A DNA stretch of 64,000 nt from Rhizobium sp. BT03 (GTDB lineage Bacteria; Pseudomonadota; Alphaproteobacteria; Rhizobiales; Rhizobiaceae). Below, piece after piece: positions 17,781 to 27,125 of this stretch. The position numbers were made by a program, and so were the translations under genes. The DNA is taken from NCBI RefSeq assembly GCF_030053155.1, contig NZ_CP125640.1, forward strand, positions 3,818,001-3,882,000. The letters are read 5' to 3'. The notes under the pieces are model-generated. The model searched no databases. It was given only the letters and a program-made list of their open reading frames with translations, and was not told where the DNA came from. Within the stretch, counting starts at the first letter, position 1; each line of letters begins with the position of its first letter.

Positions 17781-18663
17781 GAAGCCGACAAGGTCACTGG
17801 AATCCAGAATCTATTCCGCCTATGCCGGCCTTTCTCCCTCTGAACGGCGGCTGGCCGATGTGATGCTCGAGCATCAGATGGATCTGGCGCTTTACACGGC
17901 AGGCGAGCTTGCCCGCAAGGCGGGCGTTTCGACGGCGACGGCGGCGAGGCTCATTCGCACCTTCGGCTATTCGTCCTATCCCGCCGCCAAACGCCAGATC
18001 CGCGAGGCGATCCATTGGGGATCGCCGCAGGGCGGCGCAATCGATACCGCGCAGCATGCCGCCGAAGTCCCGACTTTGGCGGCGGTGGTCCAGACCAATA
18101 TCGACAACATCCGCGCCACGGCGGACGGAACACCGCCGGAGACGCTCGATGCCATCTGCAGCGCCTGTGTCGAGGCCGAACGGGTCTTCGTGGTCGGCAT
18201 GCGCAACGGCTTCGGCCTGGCGCATTATGCCGCGCATTACCTCGGCCTGATCAAGAACGACGTGCGGGTTCTGCCGGCCACCGGCACCTCGATGGCGCAT
18301 GAATTGTCGGGTATTCGCGAGGGAGATCTGGTGATCTGCTTCGCCTTCCGCCGCCGGCCGCGCAAGCTTCCGCTGCTTCTGAACGAGATCCGGGCCACGG
18401 GCGCCATCGCGGTGTTGATTACCGATATCAGTGCCGCCGAAAGCGCCAAGGCTGCCGACCACGTCATTCGATGCCGCTGCCATTCGCTGGCGGCATTCAA
18501 CTCTTTCACCGCGGCTGCGACGATGATCGATTATATCTCCTGGACCGTCGCGGCGCGGCTGGGCGAGCTCAGCGTCGAACGCTTCCGCAAGATCGACCGG
18601 ATGGTCGAACTGATCGACGATGTCGCCACGCCCAAGCGGGAAACGGCGCGGCCGAAAGGCTAA
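17779..18663 (+). CDS. RpiR/MurR-family transcriptional regulator
   Basis: About 294 residues. The N-terminal RpiR helix-turn-helix (about 5-80, with LSPSERRLADVML and RKAGVSTATAARLIRTFGY) is followed by a SIS sugar-phosphate-binding domain (about 125-260, VFVVGMRNGFGLAHYAAHYL and DLVICFAFRRRPR). It probably senses a phosphorylated sugar or amine-derived metabolite. The frame is open far upstream to 17554, but that part is the complement of the permease remnant. ATG 17779 has no good ribosome site, so the native start may have been lost in the deletion that truncated the permease. Confidence 0.8.
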   Translation: MKPTRSLESRIYSAYAGLSPSERRLADVMLEHQMDLALYTAGELARKAGVSTATAARLIRTFGYSSYPAAKRQIREAIHWGSPQGGAIDTAQHAAEVPTLAAVVQTNIDNIRATADGTPPETLDAICSACVEAERVFVVGMRNGFGLAHYAAHYLGLIKNDVRVLPATGTSMAHELSGIREGDLVICFAFRRRPRKLPLLLNEIRATGAIAVLITDISAAESAKAADHVIRCRCHSLAAFNSFTAAATMIDYISWTVAARLGELSVERFRKIDRMVELIDDVATPKRETARPKG

Positions 18664-18700
18664 TCCGCCGGCGGGCGGATCAGAGGAATTCGCTCTGGCA

Positions 18701-19599
18701 TCAGAGAGGAAAGCGCCTGACAAAAACGGCCAGTCGAGGCGCTGGTGAAAAAACCAGCACGTTTCCAACCAGCACGGCGCAGAGCCCGAGCGCTGCCAAT
18801 GGACCGAGCCGATAACCTTCGAAAAACATCGAAATCGTCAGGGCAACGATGGGAGGACGGTCATGTAAGCGGCTTTGGCTGCTCCCAGCCGGTTAACGAC
18901 GGTGAGATAGGTGGTAAACCCGATCACTGAGCCGAAAATCGCGAGATAAAGGAAAGAGCCGACATAGGAGACTGAAGGATCGAAGGTAAATTCGACACGT
19001 CGAAGGGCGGCGAATGCCGAGACGATGCCCGCGCCATAGAGCATTCCGTATGCGTTTACCGAAGTGACCGACAGTCCGTGCTTCCTGTTGCGCACGGACA
19101 CCAGGTTGCCGACCGAAAAGAACCATGTCCCGAGGAGGGCAAGCATCACACCGATCGCCACGTTGCGGTCGAACGCGGCGGCAGCAGCCTCATTCCAAAA
19201 AAGGCAGACAATGCCGGCAACACCGAAGGCCGCGCCGACGAGAATGCGCGCCGACGGCCTCTGACCGAATGCGACTATGCCATTGGCAAGATTGAAGATT
19301 GTCGCCGCTGAAAAGATTACCGAAACGATGCCGCTCGGCACCAGGGTTTCGGCGATATAGAAGCAAAGAAAATTGCAGGAAAAGAGACAGATCGACTGCA
19401 GGAACACATAGGGATGATGACGCAAGGGAATGGGCTGAAGCCTCTTTGCAACCGTCAGGCCTACGAACAATATCGCGCCGGCGAGGGCGAAGCGATAGGC
19501 GATCGACGCTTCAATCGGAACGACGCCAAGCTGGTTCTTGATGGCGATCCAGGTAGTGCCCCAGATCAGGACGGTTAAAGCATAGCAGAGGCCGGTCAT
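18701..19599 (-). pseudogene. EamA/DMT-family exporter broken by a one-base frameshift
   Basis: The open frame (18838-19599) gives 253 residues of a ten-helix drug/metabolite exporter and stops at TMTVLPSLP. Shifting by one base at the G run 18851-18853 continues the family C-terminus: IVALTISMFFEGYRLGPLAA, then LCAVLVGNVLVF, ending at a stop at 18701. The restored protein would be 299 residues, the normal EamA length. The simplest reading is loss of one G (C on the coding strand). The gene diverges from an AraC-type regulator, its likely controller. A sequencing error is the main alternative. Confidence 0.78.
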
Positions 19600-19766
19600 G
19601 GTCTTTCACTCCGTCAACGACAATTGGAGGATCGATACCGCGCCGAACAGCAAGGTCTATGCCGCTGACCCTGGAGGCTTTGTATATTCTTGGGTTTTTT
19701 GCCTTTGGTCCTATTGATCGGCTGCGCCGTCCCCTTCAAACTCGCGAGACGAGGCCTCGATGGATC

Positions 19767-20636
19767 ATGGAACAGCAACACCGTCTGACAGTGAAAGAAG
19801 CGCTCTCAAGATCCGGCGCATGCCTTCAGCGCTCCGGCTCGGTCGACCGGGGGCTGTCGCTTGCGGAGTGGACCAACAGCGCAGGACAAGCGTTCTATGA
19901 GCGCCCCGATCATCACACGCTGAGCATCTATCTTGACGGCGGCGAAAGGGTCATCCGTGAGGATAAGCGGCTATCGGGCGGAGCACCAGGCAAGCTTTGC
20001 CTATTGCCGGCCGAACACAAAAGCCAATGGCATATCGGCGGACCGTTGAGGATGTTTCATCTTTACGTCGATCCCGAGCTCCTCGCTTATGAAGCGCTGA
20101 CATCGTTTGATATCGATCCCAGACATATCGATCTGATGGATCTGACGTTCTGCGATGACCCGGCGATGGCGATGATTGACCGGGGAGGGGTTTTGCCTCT
20201 GAACTGGCAAGAAAAGAGCGACCGTGTCGCCCTTGATGCGGTTTGTAAGCTTCTCATTCATCGTATCCTGAAATCGCACAATCGGCAGGCGCGGCAAGAG
20301 GCGGTGCGCGGCGGGCTTTCACCCTCCGTGCGTCGCCGTACTGCTGATTACATCGACGCCAACCTCGACCAGGCGCTGACGCTTGATCGGCTAGCACGGG
20401 AAGCCGGTCTGAGCACCTTTCATTTTGCCAAGATGTTTCGCGTCAGCTTCGGAATGCCTCCGCATCGCTACGTGGCGGTGCGACGGATCGAGCAGGCAGC
20501 GAAGCTTCTTCGCGACCGGGAAAACGGCCCTGCAGCCGTTGCCTCCGCCTGCGGCTTCGGTTCACAGAGCCATTTTTCCAAGGCCTTTAAAGCTGCCACC
20601 GGCGTGCCGCCAGGGGAGTGGCGAAGCCTGCGGTGA
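19767..20636 (+). CDS. AraC-family transcriptional regulator
   Basis: 289 residues from the ATG at 19767; the frame opens at 19659 but the extra residues do not look conserved. The C-terminal double helix-turn-helix (about 190-289) includes LTLDRLAREAGLSTFHFAKMF and the second-helix block VASACGFGSQSHFSKAF, ending with PPGEW. The N-terminal half is a sensor region with no clear motif. It is transcribed divergently from the broken EamA exporter with a gap of under 170 bases, so it probably controlled that gene. Confidence 0.85.
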   Translation: MEQQHRLTVKEALSRSGACLQRSGSVDRGLSLAEWTNSAGQAFYERPDHHTLSIYLDGGERVIREDKRLSGGAPGKLCLLPAEHKSQWHIGGPLRMFHLYVDPELLAYEALTSFDIDPRHIDLMDLTFCDDPAMAMIDRGGVLPLNWQEKSDRVALDAVCKLLIHRILKSHNRQARQEAVRGGLSPSVRRRTADYIDANLDQALTLDRLAREAGLSTFHFAKMFRVSFGMPPHRYVAVRRIEQAAKLLRDRENGPAAVASACGFGSQSHFSKAFKAATGVPPGEWRSLR

Positions 20637-20713
20637 AAGCCGCCGGCCACAGCCCTATCGGGGCTGTCGTTCCGACGTGCGGAACTGGAGCCTCTGCCGA
20701 CAGCGCAGACCGT

Positions 20714-21976
20714 TCACATCAGAAACAAGCCGGCCGCGCCCGCAAGCGTCGCTATGCCGGTGGTGATCGCCAGTCGAACCGCATAACCGATGCTTCCCGC
20801 CGTTGCCGCAAGACCGGTTTTCGCCAGAAGATTGGCGAAGGCGGCGACCGCTATCGCATGCGCGGCCGCGTCCGCAGGTACGGTCTGCGACGACAGCTTG
20901 GCGATGGAGAGGGTAATGGCATCGAGATCGCCGAGCCCCGTGATGAAAGCGACCGCGACGAGCGACTGGGTTCCAAAGACTGCCAAAGTTGCCCGCGTCA
21001 CGACGGTCACGACGGCAAGCAGAAGCGCAAAGCGGATGACGACCATCACTTCCAGCGGATTTCGCGGTGAAAAATCGGAACCGCCATCGGAGCGCCGCGA
21101 CAATCCGGCGAGGCCGCCGCCCACGGCAAGGATCGCGGCAGCCGGGCCGAGCGATGCCGCAAGCTCCTTCAATATATCAGGCGCGATGACGCCGCAGATC
21201 AAAAGCACCCGGCTGAGGGATACGGCTCCCGCCAGCATCGCTCCGGCCGAAAGCAGCGGCGAGAGGGCGGGCGTCTGCGTCGACTGGCGGGCGAAGGAAA
21301 GCGTCAGCGCCGTCGACGAGACGATACCGCCGCAGGCCCCGGTCAGCAATATTCCGGCTTTGGCGTCGCTGAGCCTGATCATGACGTAACCGGCGAATGA
21401 AACCGCACCGATGAGGATGGTCATCATCCAAAGCTCGAAAGGGTTGATCGTCTGCCAGGGATCGACCGCCTCGTCGGGAAGAATCGGAAGAATGACGACT
21501 GTCATCGTCAGCAGGATCAGGGCGGCCCGTAATTCGAGCCAGGTCAGTTTCCGGAGAAATCCATGCAGCGGCTCCCGCGCCGCCAGAAGCGCGGTGATCG
21601 CGACGGCGCTCGCCGCAGTCGCCGTCATATCCGCAACTACGGCGCCGAAGCCGAGCGCAAAGACCGTTATCGCGGCGATGGTGCCGGTCGCGCTGTAATC
21701 TTTCTCCCGTGCTGCCTGCATGCCGCTGAAGACGAGCACTGTGATACAGAAGAACACGAAGATGGCCGTCGGCAGGATCGGTCCTGTGATCGGCTGCAGA
21801 AAACCGCAAAAGCCGCCGAGGAAGCTCGACAGGCCATAGGTGCGGATGCCCGCCACTCTCTTGCCCGGCGCAGCCTCGCGTTCGCGCCATCCGCGCTCGA
21901 TCCCGACGAGGATGCCGATCGCAAGCGCCAGGCTGAGACGTTGGAATGCGTCCGTCATCACCAATGAAGTCATCAT
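20714..21976 (-). CDS. MgtC/SapB-family membrane protein with DUF4010 domain
   Basis: 420 residues with about twelve hydrophobic segments. The N-terminal MgtC-like part has LALAIGILVGIERGW and a RVAGIRTYGLSSFLGG motif. The C-terminal DUF4010 part has LLTGACGGIVSSTALTLSFA and FITGLGDLDAITLSIA. This two-part architecture is found widely in proteobacteria; a transport or magnesium-related role is often suspected but not established. Start taken at 21976; an ATG three bases later is equally possible. It stands alone between the AraC gene and an empty stretch. Confidence 0.82.
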   Translation of the reverse strand: MMTSLVMTDAFQRLSLALAIGILVGIERGWREREAAPGKRVAGIRTYGLSSFLGGFCGFLQPITGPILPTAIFVFFCITVLVFSGMQAAREKDYSATGTIAAITVFALGFGAVVADMTATAASAVAITALLAAREPLHGFLRKLTWLELRAALILLTMTVVILPILPDEAVDPWQTINPFELWMMTILIGAVSFAGYVMIRLSDAKAGILLTGACGGIVSSTALTLSFARQSTQTPALSPLLSAGAMLAGAVSLSRVLLICGVIAPDILKELAASLGPAAAILAVGGGLAGLSRRSDGGSDFSPRNPLEVMVVIRFALLLAVVTVVTRATLAVFGTQSLVAVAFITGLGDLDAITLSIAKLSSQTVPADAAAHAIAVAAFANLLAKTGLAATAGSIGYAVRLAITTGIATLAGAAGLFLM

Positions 21977-22465
21977 CCGAAGATCCAGACATTGTCAGCC
22001 AGGCCGTCTTCGCGGGAGCTTCTGCCCAATATGCCACGACGACGGTGTATTCCGCTCTGCTTGTTTCTGAAATCCAACCACGGCCATGCGGCCCGGTCAT
22101 TGCGACGGATCAACGTTGGCTGCGTTCGCCTGATGCGAGCCGGGATGCTTCTCGTTGAGCCATGTCCATGCGTGATACCCGACAGGTGTTGGCGTGGCGG
22201 ATATCGGGCCTCGATGGGCTGTCCGAATTCCGCATCGTCTGGCGGCGTGACGTGCTGGTGAAACGGCGCGGCCGAGACCAATCCATCTGCAGGAGATCGC
22301 CGCCGCGCGATGGATAGGCCCAGCCATGGCCCTTCGAGGGGGAAAGGCCGGATGTCGCCAGCAGCTGAGCACATAGATATCAGCCCTGGAAGACCGTCGA
22401 AATCCGGTGCGCGCATGCAAGGGAGCCGAGATTTGGATCTCGCTCTTCCGAGCGGCCGATGCCGC
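21977..22465. other. Long intergenic stretch without a recognised gene
   Basis: 489 bases. Several open frames cross it on both strands, but none has a protein composition, start site or motif I trust. A frame on the minus strand (about 21973-22500) could be a decayed gene. It must contain the promoter for the DUF4010 gene. Confidence 0.5.
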
Positions 22466-23290
22466 TTAGCTCTGGCTCTGGCTTTGCATCTGGCCGCCAT
22501 CCTCGACCTTCACGGTCACCGACAGCGTTTCACCCGGCGTGCCGATACGCATGCCCGAAATCGGGGCGGCGTCGCGGTAGCAGAGGCCGGAGGCAACGCG
22601 GACATAACGCGTATCCGGGCAGATCTCGTTGGCGGGATCGAAACCGACCCAACCGAGGCCGGGAATATGGGCTTCGGCCCAGGCATGGGTCGCCGCCTGC
22701 TCGACCTTTTCCTCCATCATCAGATAGCCCGAGACATAACGGGCCGGTACCTGCAGGGCGCGGGCGGCGGCAATGAAGATGTGGGCATGGTCCTGGCAGA
22801 CGCCGCTCTTCCTTTCCAGCGCCTGTTCGGCCGTCGTCGCGGTGTTGCTGGTGCCGGGCTTATAGTCGACCGTCTCATGGATTGCTGCCATCAGCGCATG
22901 CATGCGGGCAAGTTCGTTATCGCCAGCGACCCCCTTGATCAGCTCCTTGACCAGCTTGCCGCCCTTGGTGAGCGGCGTTTCGCGCAGGAAGAGCCAAAGC
23001 GGGCAGAAGCCGGTATGCGGGCCGGTGACGCCGTTATTATCAGTCGTTTCGACCTCGCCTTCGGCGAAGATGCGCGTCAGGTGCTGTGCGCCTTCCAGCG
23101 AGACCAGGTTGACGTGATTGCCGTACTGGTCGTCATATTCCACCTCGGGCTTGGCGCCCTCGACGTTCAGCGACCAGCCGAGCACCTTCTGGGCGGCTGT
23201 TGTCGGCGGCGTCAGCCTGAGGCGCTGCAGCGAGAACTGCGCCGGTTCGTCGTAGCGGTATTCGGTGAGGTGGCTGATTTTCAGTCTCAT
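22466..23290 (-). CDS. Transglutaminase-like cysteine-protease-fold protein
   Basis: 274 residues. An N-terminal beta region begins LKISHLTEYRYD, typical of bacterial transglutaminase-like proteins. The core catalytic triad is visible: Cys in ERKSGVCQDHAH (about 162), His in ATHAWAEAHIPGLGW (about 200) and Asp in GFDPAN (about 217). Such proteins are thought to cut or crosslink peptides or amides. It is the last gene of a three-gene unit with alpha-E and ATP-grasp proteins, a conserved bacterial trio whose product is unknown. Ends in a short QSQSQS tail. Confidence 0.87.
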   Translation of the reverse strand: MRLKISHLTEYRYDEPAQFSLQRLRLTPPTTAAQKVLGWSLNVEGAKPEVEYDDQYGNHVNLVSLEGAQHLTRIFAEGEVETTDNNGVTGPHTGFCPLWLFLRETPLTKGGKLVKELIKGVAGDNELARMHALMAAIHETVDYKPGTSNTATTAEQALERKSGVCQDHAHIFIAAARALQVPARYVSGYLMMEEKVEQAATHAWAEAHIPGLGWVGFDPANEICPDTRYVRVASGLCYRDAAPISGMRIGTPGETLSVTVKVEDGGQMQSQSQS

Positions 23291-23302
23291 GTTCTGATCC
23301 GC

Positions 23303-24244
23303 TTAAACGTAGAACCGGTAGCCGTCGGAAATTTCCGCGCCGAGCTGGTTGTTGCGCGAGACGAAATCCTCCAGGAACTCGTGCAGGCCCTGATCCATGA
23401 TGTCGCGAATCGCCCGCGTCTGCAGCGTGGTGCGGATTGCATCGGCGGTATCGTGGGCAGGCAGCCGCGCCTCGTAATCCTGGGCGAGATAGCCGAGATT
23501 GCTGACGATCTTCTCGTAGCAATAGGCGAGCGAACGCGGCATCTGCACGTTCAGCGTCAGAAAGTCGGCGATGTTCATCGCCCGGTATTCGCCGTCATAG
23601 GCCCAGCTATAGGCACGGTGGGCGGAGACCGAGCGCAGGATCGATTCCCACTGGACGTTGTCGAGCGAGGAGCCGACGGCCGAGACCGAGGGCAGCAGCA
23701 CGTAATATTTCACGTCGAGAATACGGCTGGTATTGTCGGCCCGCTCGATGAAGGTACCGATGCGGGCGAAATTATAGAGTTCATTGCGCAGCGTCGAGCC
23801 ATGGAAGGCGCCGCGGATGAGACCGGCGCGGCGCTTGATGGTGTCGATGACTTCAGGCATTTCGGCCGGCTTGACGCGCTTTTCGAGCAGCGACTTCAGG
23901 TCGATCCAGCATTCGTTGGTCGCTTCCCAGGTCTCTCGCGTCAGCGCGGTGCGCACCATACGGGCATTGTTGCGGCCGGACTCGATGCAGGACATGACGC
24001 TCGACGGGTTGGCACGATCGCGCAGGAGATAGTCGATCGCATCGGCATTGGTCAGCTTCGTGTGGCCCTCGTCATAGGCTTCGCGAACGCCGGCACTTTG
24101 CAGCACGCCATCCCAGTTGTCGTCGCCGGCACTGCTGCGGGTCAGCGACATGCGCAGCCCGGCATCGACAAGGCGGGCGATATTTTCGGCGCGCTCGATG
24201 TACCGGAACATCCAGTAGAGGCCGTTTGCGGTTCTTCCGAGCAT
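23303..24244 (-). CDS. Alpha-E domain protein (ATP-grasp partner)
   Basis: 313 residues, almost entirely helical. The N-terminal LGRTANGLYWMFRYIERAENIARLVD is the signature of alpha-E proteins, and NNARMVRTALTRETWE and IERADNTSRILDVKYY are further conserved helices. No catalytic motif is known. It always travels with the circularly permuted ATP-grasp protein, and here its ATG overlaps that gene's stop by one base (ATGA type), showing tight coupling. Twelve bases separate it from the transglutaminase gene. Confidence 0.87.
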   Translation of the reverse strand: MLGRTANGLYWMFRYIERAENIARLVDAGLRMSLTRSSAGDDNWDGVLQSAGVREAYDEGHTKLTNADAIDYLLRDRANPSSVMSCIESGRNNARMVRTALTRETWEATNECWIDLKSLLEKRVKPAEMPEVIDTIKRRAGLIRGAFHGSTLRNELYNFARIGTFIERADNTSRILDVKYYVLLPSVSAVGSSLDNVQWESILRSVSAHRAYSWAYDGEYRAMNIADFLTLNVQMPRSLAYCYEKIVSNLGYLAQDYEARLPAHDTADAIRTTLQTRAIRDIMDQGLHEFLEDFVSRNNQLGAEISDGYRFYV

Positions 24245-25653
24245 CAGTCCTCCAATACCCAGGTGTCTTTGGTGCCGCCGCCTTGGCTGGAATTGACCAC
24301 CAGCGAGCCCTGCTTCAACGCCACGCGGGTGAGCCCGCCCGGAATGATCTGAACCTTGTCCGACACGAGCACATAGGGACGCAGGTCGACATGGCGCGGC
24401 GCAATGCCCTTGTTGACGAGGATTGGCACGGTGGAGAGCGACAGCGTCGGCTGGGCGATATAATTGTTCGGCTTGGCCTTCAGCTTCTCGGCAAAATCGG
24501 CGCGCTCCTTCTTCGAGGCCGTCGGTCCCACAAGCATGCCGTAGCCGCCGGAGCCGTGCACTTCCTTGACGACCAATTCCTCAAGATGCTCCAGCACGTA
24601 TTTCAGGCTTGATGTCTCCGAACAGCGCCAGGTCGGCACGTTTTCGAGCAGCGCCTTGCTGCCGGTGTAGAATTCGACGATCTCCGGCATATAGGAATAG
24701 ATCGCCTTGTCGTCGCAAATGCCGGTGCCGGGCGCGTTGGCGATGGTGATGTTGCCGGAGCGGTAGACATCCATGATGCCGGGAATGCCGAGTGCGGAAT
24801 CGGCCCGGAAGGTCAGCGGATCGAGGAAATCGTCGTCGACGCGGCGGTAGAGCACGTCGATCGCCTCGTAACCGCGGGTCGTCCGCATCTTCACCTTGCC
24901 GTCGATGACGCGCAGATCCGAGCCTTCGACCAGTTCGACGCCCATCATGTCGGCGAGGAAGGAATGCTCGTAATAGGCCGAATTGTAGATGCCGGGGGTC
25001 AGCACCGCGACGCGCGGCTTGCCGCTGCAGCCGGGAGGGGCGAGCGAAGCAAGGCTCTGGCGCAAGAGATAAGGATAGTCTTCGACGCGCTGCACCTTGT
25101 TCTCATGGAAGAGTTCCGGGAACATCTGCATCATGGTTTCCCGGTTTTCCAGCATGTAGCTGACGCCGGAAGGCGTGCGGGCATTATCCTCCAGCACGTA
25201 GAACTGGTCCTCGCCGGTGCGCACGATGTCGGTGCCGACGATATGGGTGTAGACGCCGCCCGGCGGGCGGAAGCCGATCATCTCAGGGATGAAGGTGACG
25301 TTGTTCTCGATCAGCTCTCGCGGGACGCGGCCGGCGCGGATGATCTCCTGCTTGTGGTAGATATCGTCCAAGAAGGCGTTGAGCGCGATCACCCGCTGCT
25401 CGATGCCCTGGGCGAGCTTGCGCCATTCGCGGGCGGAGATGATGCGCGGGATGATGTCGAAGGGGATGAGCTTTTCGGAGCTATCGGCATGGCCGTAGAC
25501 CGCGAAAGTGATGCCGGTCTTCCGGAAGATGTTTTCCGCATCGCGGGATTTGGCAATCAGATGCGACCGGTCTTGGCTGTTGTACCACTCAAAATATTTT
25601 TCATAAGGCGGGCGAGGACTTTCGTCCCCGGTAATCATTTCATCAAATGCCAA
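24244..25653 (-). CDS. Circularly permuted type 2 ATP-grasp protein
   Basis: 469 residues from a TTG at 25653. I chose it because AAGGGGAG lies about 9 bases before it and the product then begins xAFDEMIT, as relatives do. An ATG at 25680 lacks a ribosome site. Conserved blocks include FRPPGGVYTHIVGTD, YVLEDNARTPSGVSYML, GTGICDDKAIYSYMP and VVKEVHGSGGYGMLVGP. The family resembles peptide-bond-forming ligases, and the operon with alpha-E and transglutaminase proteins suggests making and trimming a small peptide. This product is unknown. Confidence 0.87.
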   Translation of the reverse strand: MAFDEMITGDESPRPPYEKYFEWYNSQDRSHLIAKSRDAENIFRKTGITFAVYGHADSSEKLIPFDIIPRIISAREWRKLAQGIEQRVIALNAFLDDIYHKQEIIRAGRVPRELIENNVTFIPEMIGFRPPGGVYTHIVGTDIVRTGEDQFYVLEDNARTPSGVSYMLENRETMMQMFPELFHENKVQRVEDYPYLLRQSLASLAPPGCSGKPRVAVLTPGIYNSAYYEHSFLADMMGVELVEGSDLRVIDGKVKMRTTRGYEAIDVLYRRVDDDFLDPLTFRADSALGIPGIMDVYRSGNITIANAPGTGICDDKAIYSYMPEIVEFYTGSKALLENVPTWRCSETSSLKYVLEHLEELVVKEVHGSGGYGMLVGPTASKKERADFAEKLKAKPNNYIAQPTLSLSTVPILVNKGIAPRHVDLRPYVLVSDKVQIIPGGLTRVALKQGSLVVNSSQGGGTKDTWVLED

Positions 25654-25888
25654 AGGTGCGTGCTCCCCTTTTTTGTTCATTTGAATACAACGCAAATTGC
25701 AATGCAAGAACCATGCGCAGTTCGAGGAAAAGATTTTGCGTTGCGGGAAACAGGGGGAATCCGGGCGGTGGAAGCGAGGTGGCGGATGGCTGCTCCGCGA
25801 AGGCCGCGCAAAATTTGGGCAGGTGATGGTTTTTTGTTCGGCCGCCGTGGGTTAGGCACTGGCGGAACCGTACACATCCTGTGACGAG

Positions 25889-25965
25889 GAGCGGACGTGC
25901 CGTGCGGCACACCCCCCTCTGCCCTGCCGGGCATCTCCCCCACAAGGGTGGAGATCGGCAAGCGG
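25889..25965. repeat. Intergenic repeat made of three small hairpins
   Basis: Three adjacent short palindromes: GTGCCG/CGGCAC, TGCC-CTGCC-GGGCA and ATCTCC/GGAGAT. The combination looks like a common rhizobial intergenic element. It lies in the 498-base gap between the divergent ATP-grasp and EamA genes. The rest of that gap holds no gene I recognise. Confidence 0.55.
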
Positions 25966-26151
25966 TTGGATCATCCGTCCCTCTCTGCTCTATCGAAATA
26001 ACCATACGGCAGTTGTTTGGGGAAGCCATCTCGCCCGGCCGATCCTGACCCATCAGCGAAATTTCAAATAAGCATCAACGCTTCGCCTTTGACTGTGGCC
26101 GCCGGCTGCGGCTATCAGCACGGCGAAACTTCCTCTACCCGAGCCGCCGCC

Positions 26152-27051
26152 ATGTCCCTCGACCGCCTCGCCCCCGCTCTCTTCGTTCTGCTCTGGTCCA
26201 CGGGCTGGGTGGTGGCGAAATATGCGGCGCTGCATTCCGAGCCCTTCACCTTTCTTTCGATACGGTATGCGCTATCGGCCTTGGCGTTCCTGGGCTTTTG
26301 CCTGGTGACCGGGGCGCAATGGCCGAAAAGCCGGGTGACGGCGCTGCGTGCCGTCTATTCCGGCTTTTTCCTGCATGGGTTTTATCTCGCCGGTCTCTGG
26401 TGGGCGATTGCCAATGGTGTGCCGGCCGGCATATCGGGGATCATCGCGGCGCTGCAGCCGCTGTTGACGGCGATGGCGGCTCCCTTTCTCGTCGGTGAGC
26501 GGTTGCAGCCGACACAAAAGCTCGGTCTTGGTTTCGGCTTTATCGGCATTGCCATCGCCATTTCGCCGAAACTCCTCGATCCGGCGACATCAGATCTCAC
26601 CCATGCGGCCCTGCCGCTGGCGATCAACCTCATCGCCATGGGGTCCGTCACCTACGGCACGCTTTATCAGAAGAAGCACCTGCAATCCGGCGACCTCAGG
26701 TCCATCGCGACGCTGCAATATGTCGGGGCGCTGCTTCTCACCCTACCGCTTTCGCTGATCTTCGAGCATCAGCATTTCGATGGCACAATGCAGGCCTTTG
26801 CCGCGCTCGTCTGGTCGGTCTTCGGACTGTCGATGGGCGGCGTCGGACTGCTGCTCTATCTGATTCGCCGCGGGCAGGTCTCCCGCGCGGCCTCGCTGAT
26901 CTACCTGATGCCGCCGGCCGTCGCTTTCGAAGCCTTCATCGCTTTCGGGGAACCGCTGACCGTGCCGTTGATTGTCGGCACAGTGATCGTGGTCGTCGGC
27001 GTCTATTTGACGAACCGCAGGGTCGTTCAGCAGGTAGAGGCCAGAGCGTAG
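26152..27051 (+). CDS. EamA/DMT-family exporter (intact)
   Basis: 299 residues and ten predicted membrane helices in two EamA repeats. It starts with LAPALFVLLWSTGWVVAKYA, has GFFLHGFYLAGLWWAIANGVPAG early, and the second repeat ends with LIVGTVIVVVGVYLTNRR. It probably exports an amino acid or small metabolite. The start at ATG 26152 fits the family; the frame opens at 26017. A bidirectional terminator separates it from the convergent helicase gene. Substrate unknown. Confidence 0.87.
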   Translation: MSLDRLAPALFVLLWSTGWVVAKYAALHSEPFTFLSIRYALSALAFLGFCLVTGAQWPKSRVTALRAVYSGFFLHGFYLAGLWWAIANGVPAGISGIIAALQPLLTAMAAPFLVGERLQPTQKLGLGFGFIGIAIAISPKLLDPATSDLTHAALPLAINLIAMGSVTYGTLYQKKHLQSGDLRSIATLQYVGALLLTLPLSLIFEHQHFDGTMQAFAALVWSVFGLSMGGVGLLLYLIRRGQVSRAASLIYLMPPAVAFEAFIAFGEPLTVPLIVGTVIVVVGVYLTNRRVVQQVEARA

Positions 27052-27078
27052 GCGGACGGTTGCCGCATGCTTCAACGA

Positions 27079-27106
27079 AAAAAGGCCGGTTCGACCCGGC
27101 CTTTTT
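27079..27106. terminator. Bidirectional intrinsic terminator
   Basis: Perfect 11-bp stem AAAAAGGCCGG / CCGGCCTTTTT with a 6-base loop, flanked by A and T runs. It lies between the convergent EamA and helicase genes and suits both. Confidence 0.88.
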
Positions 27107-27125
27107 CCTTTGGTTCAATCAACGC

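Noticed and set aside
22310..24352. 680-codon plus-strand frame across the transglutaminase and alpha-E genes
   Set aside because: Antisense of two recognised genes; no domain or plausible start.
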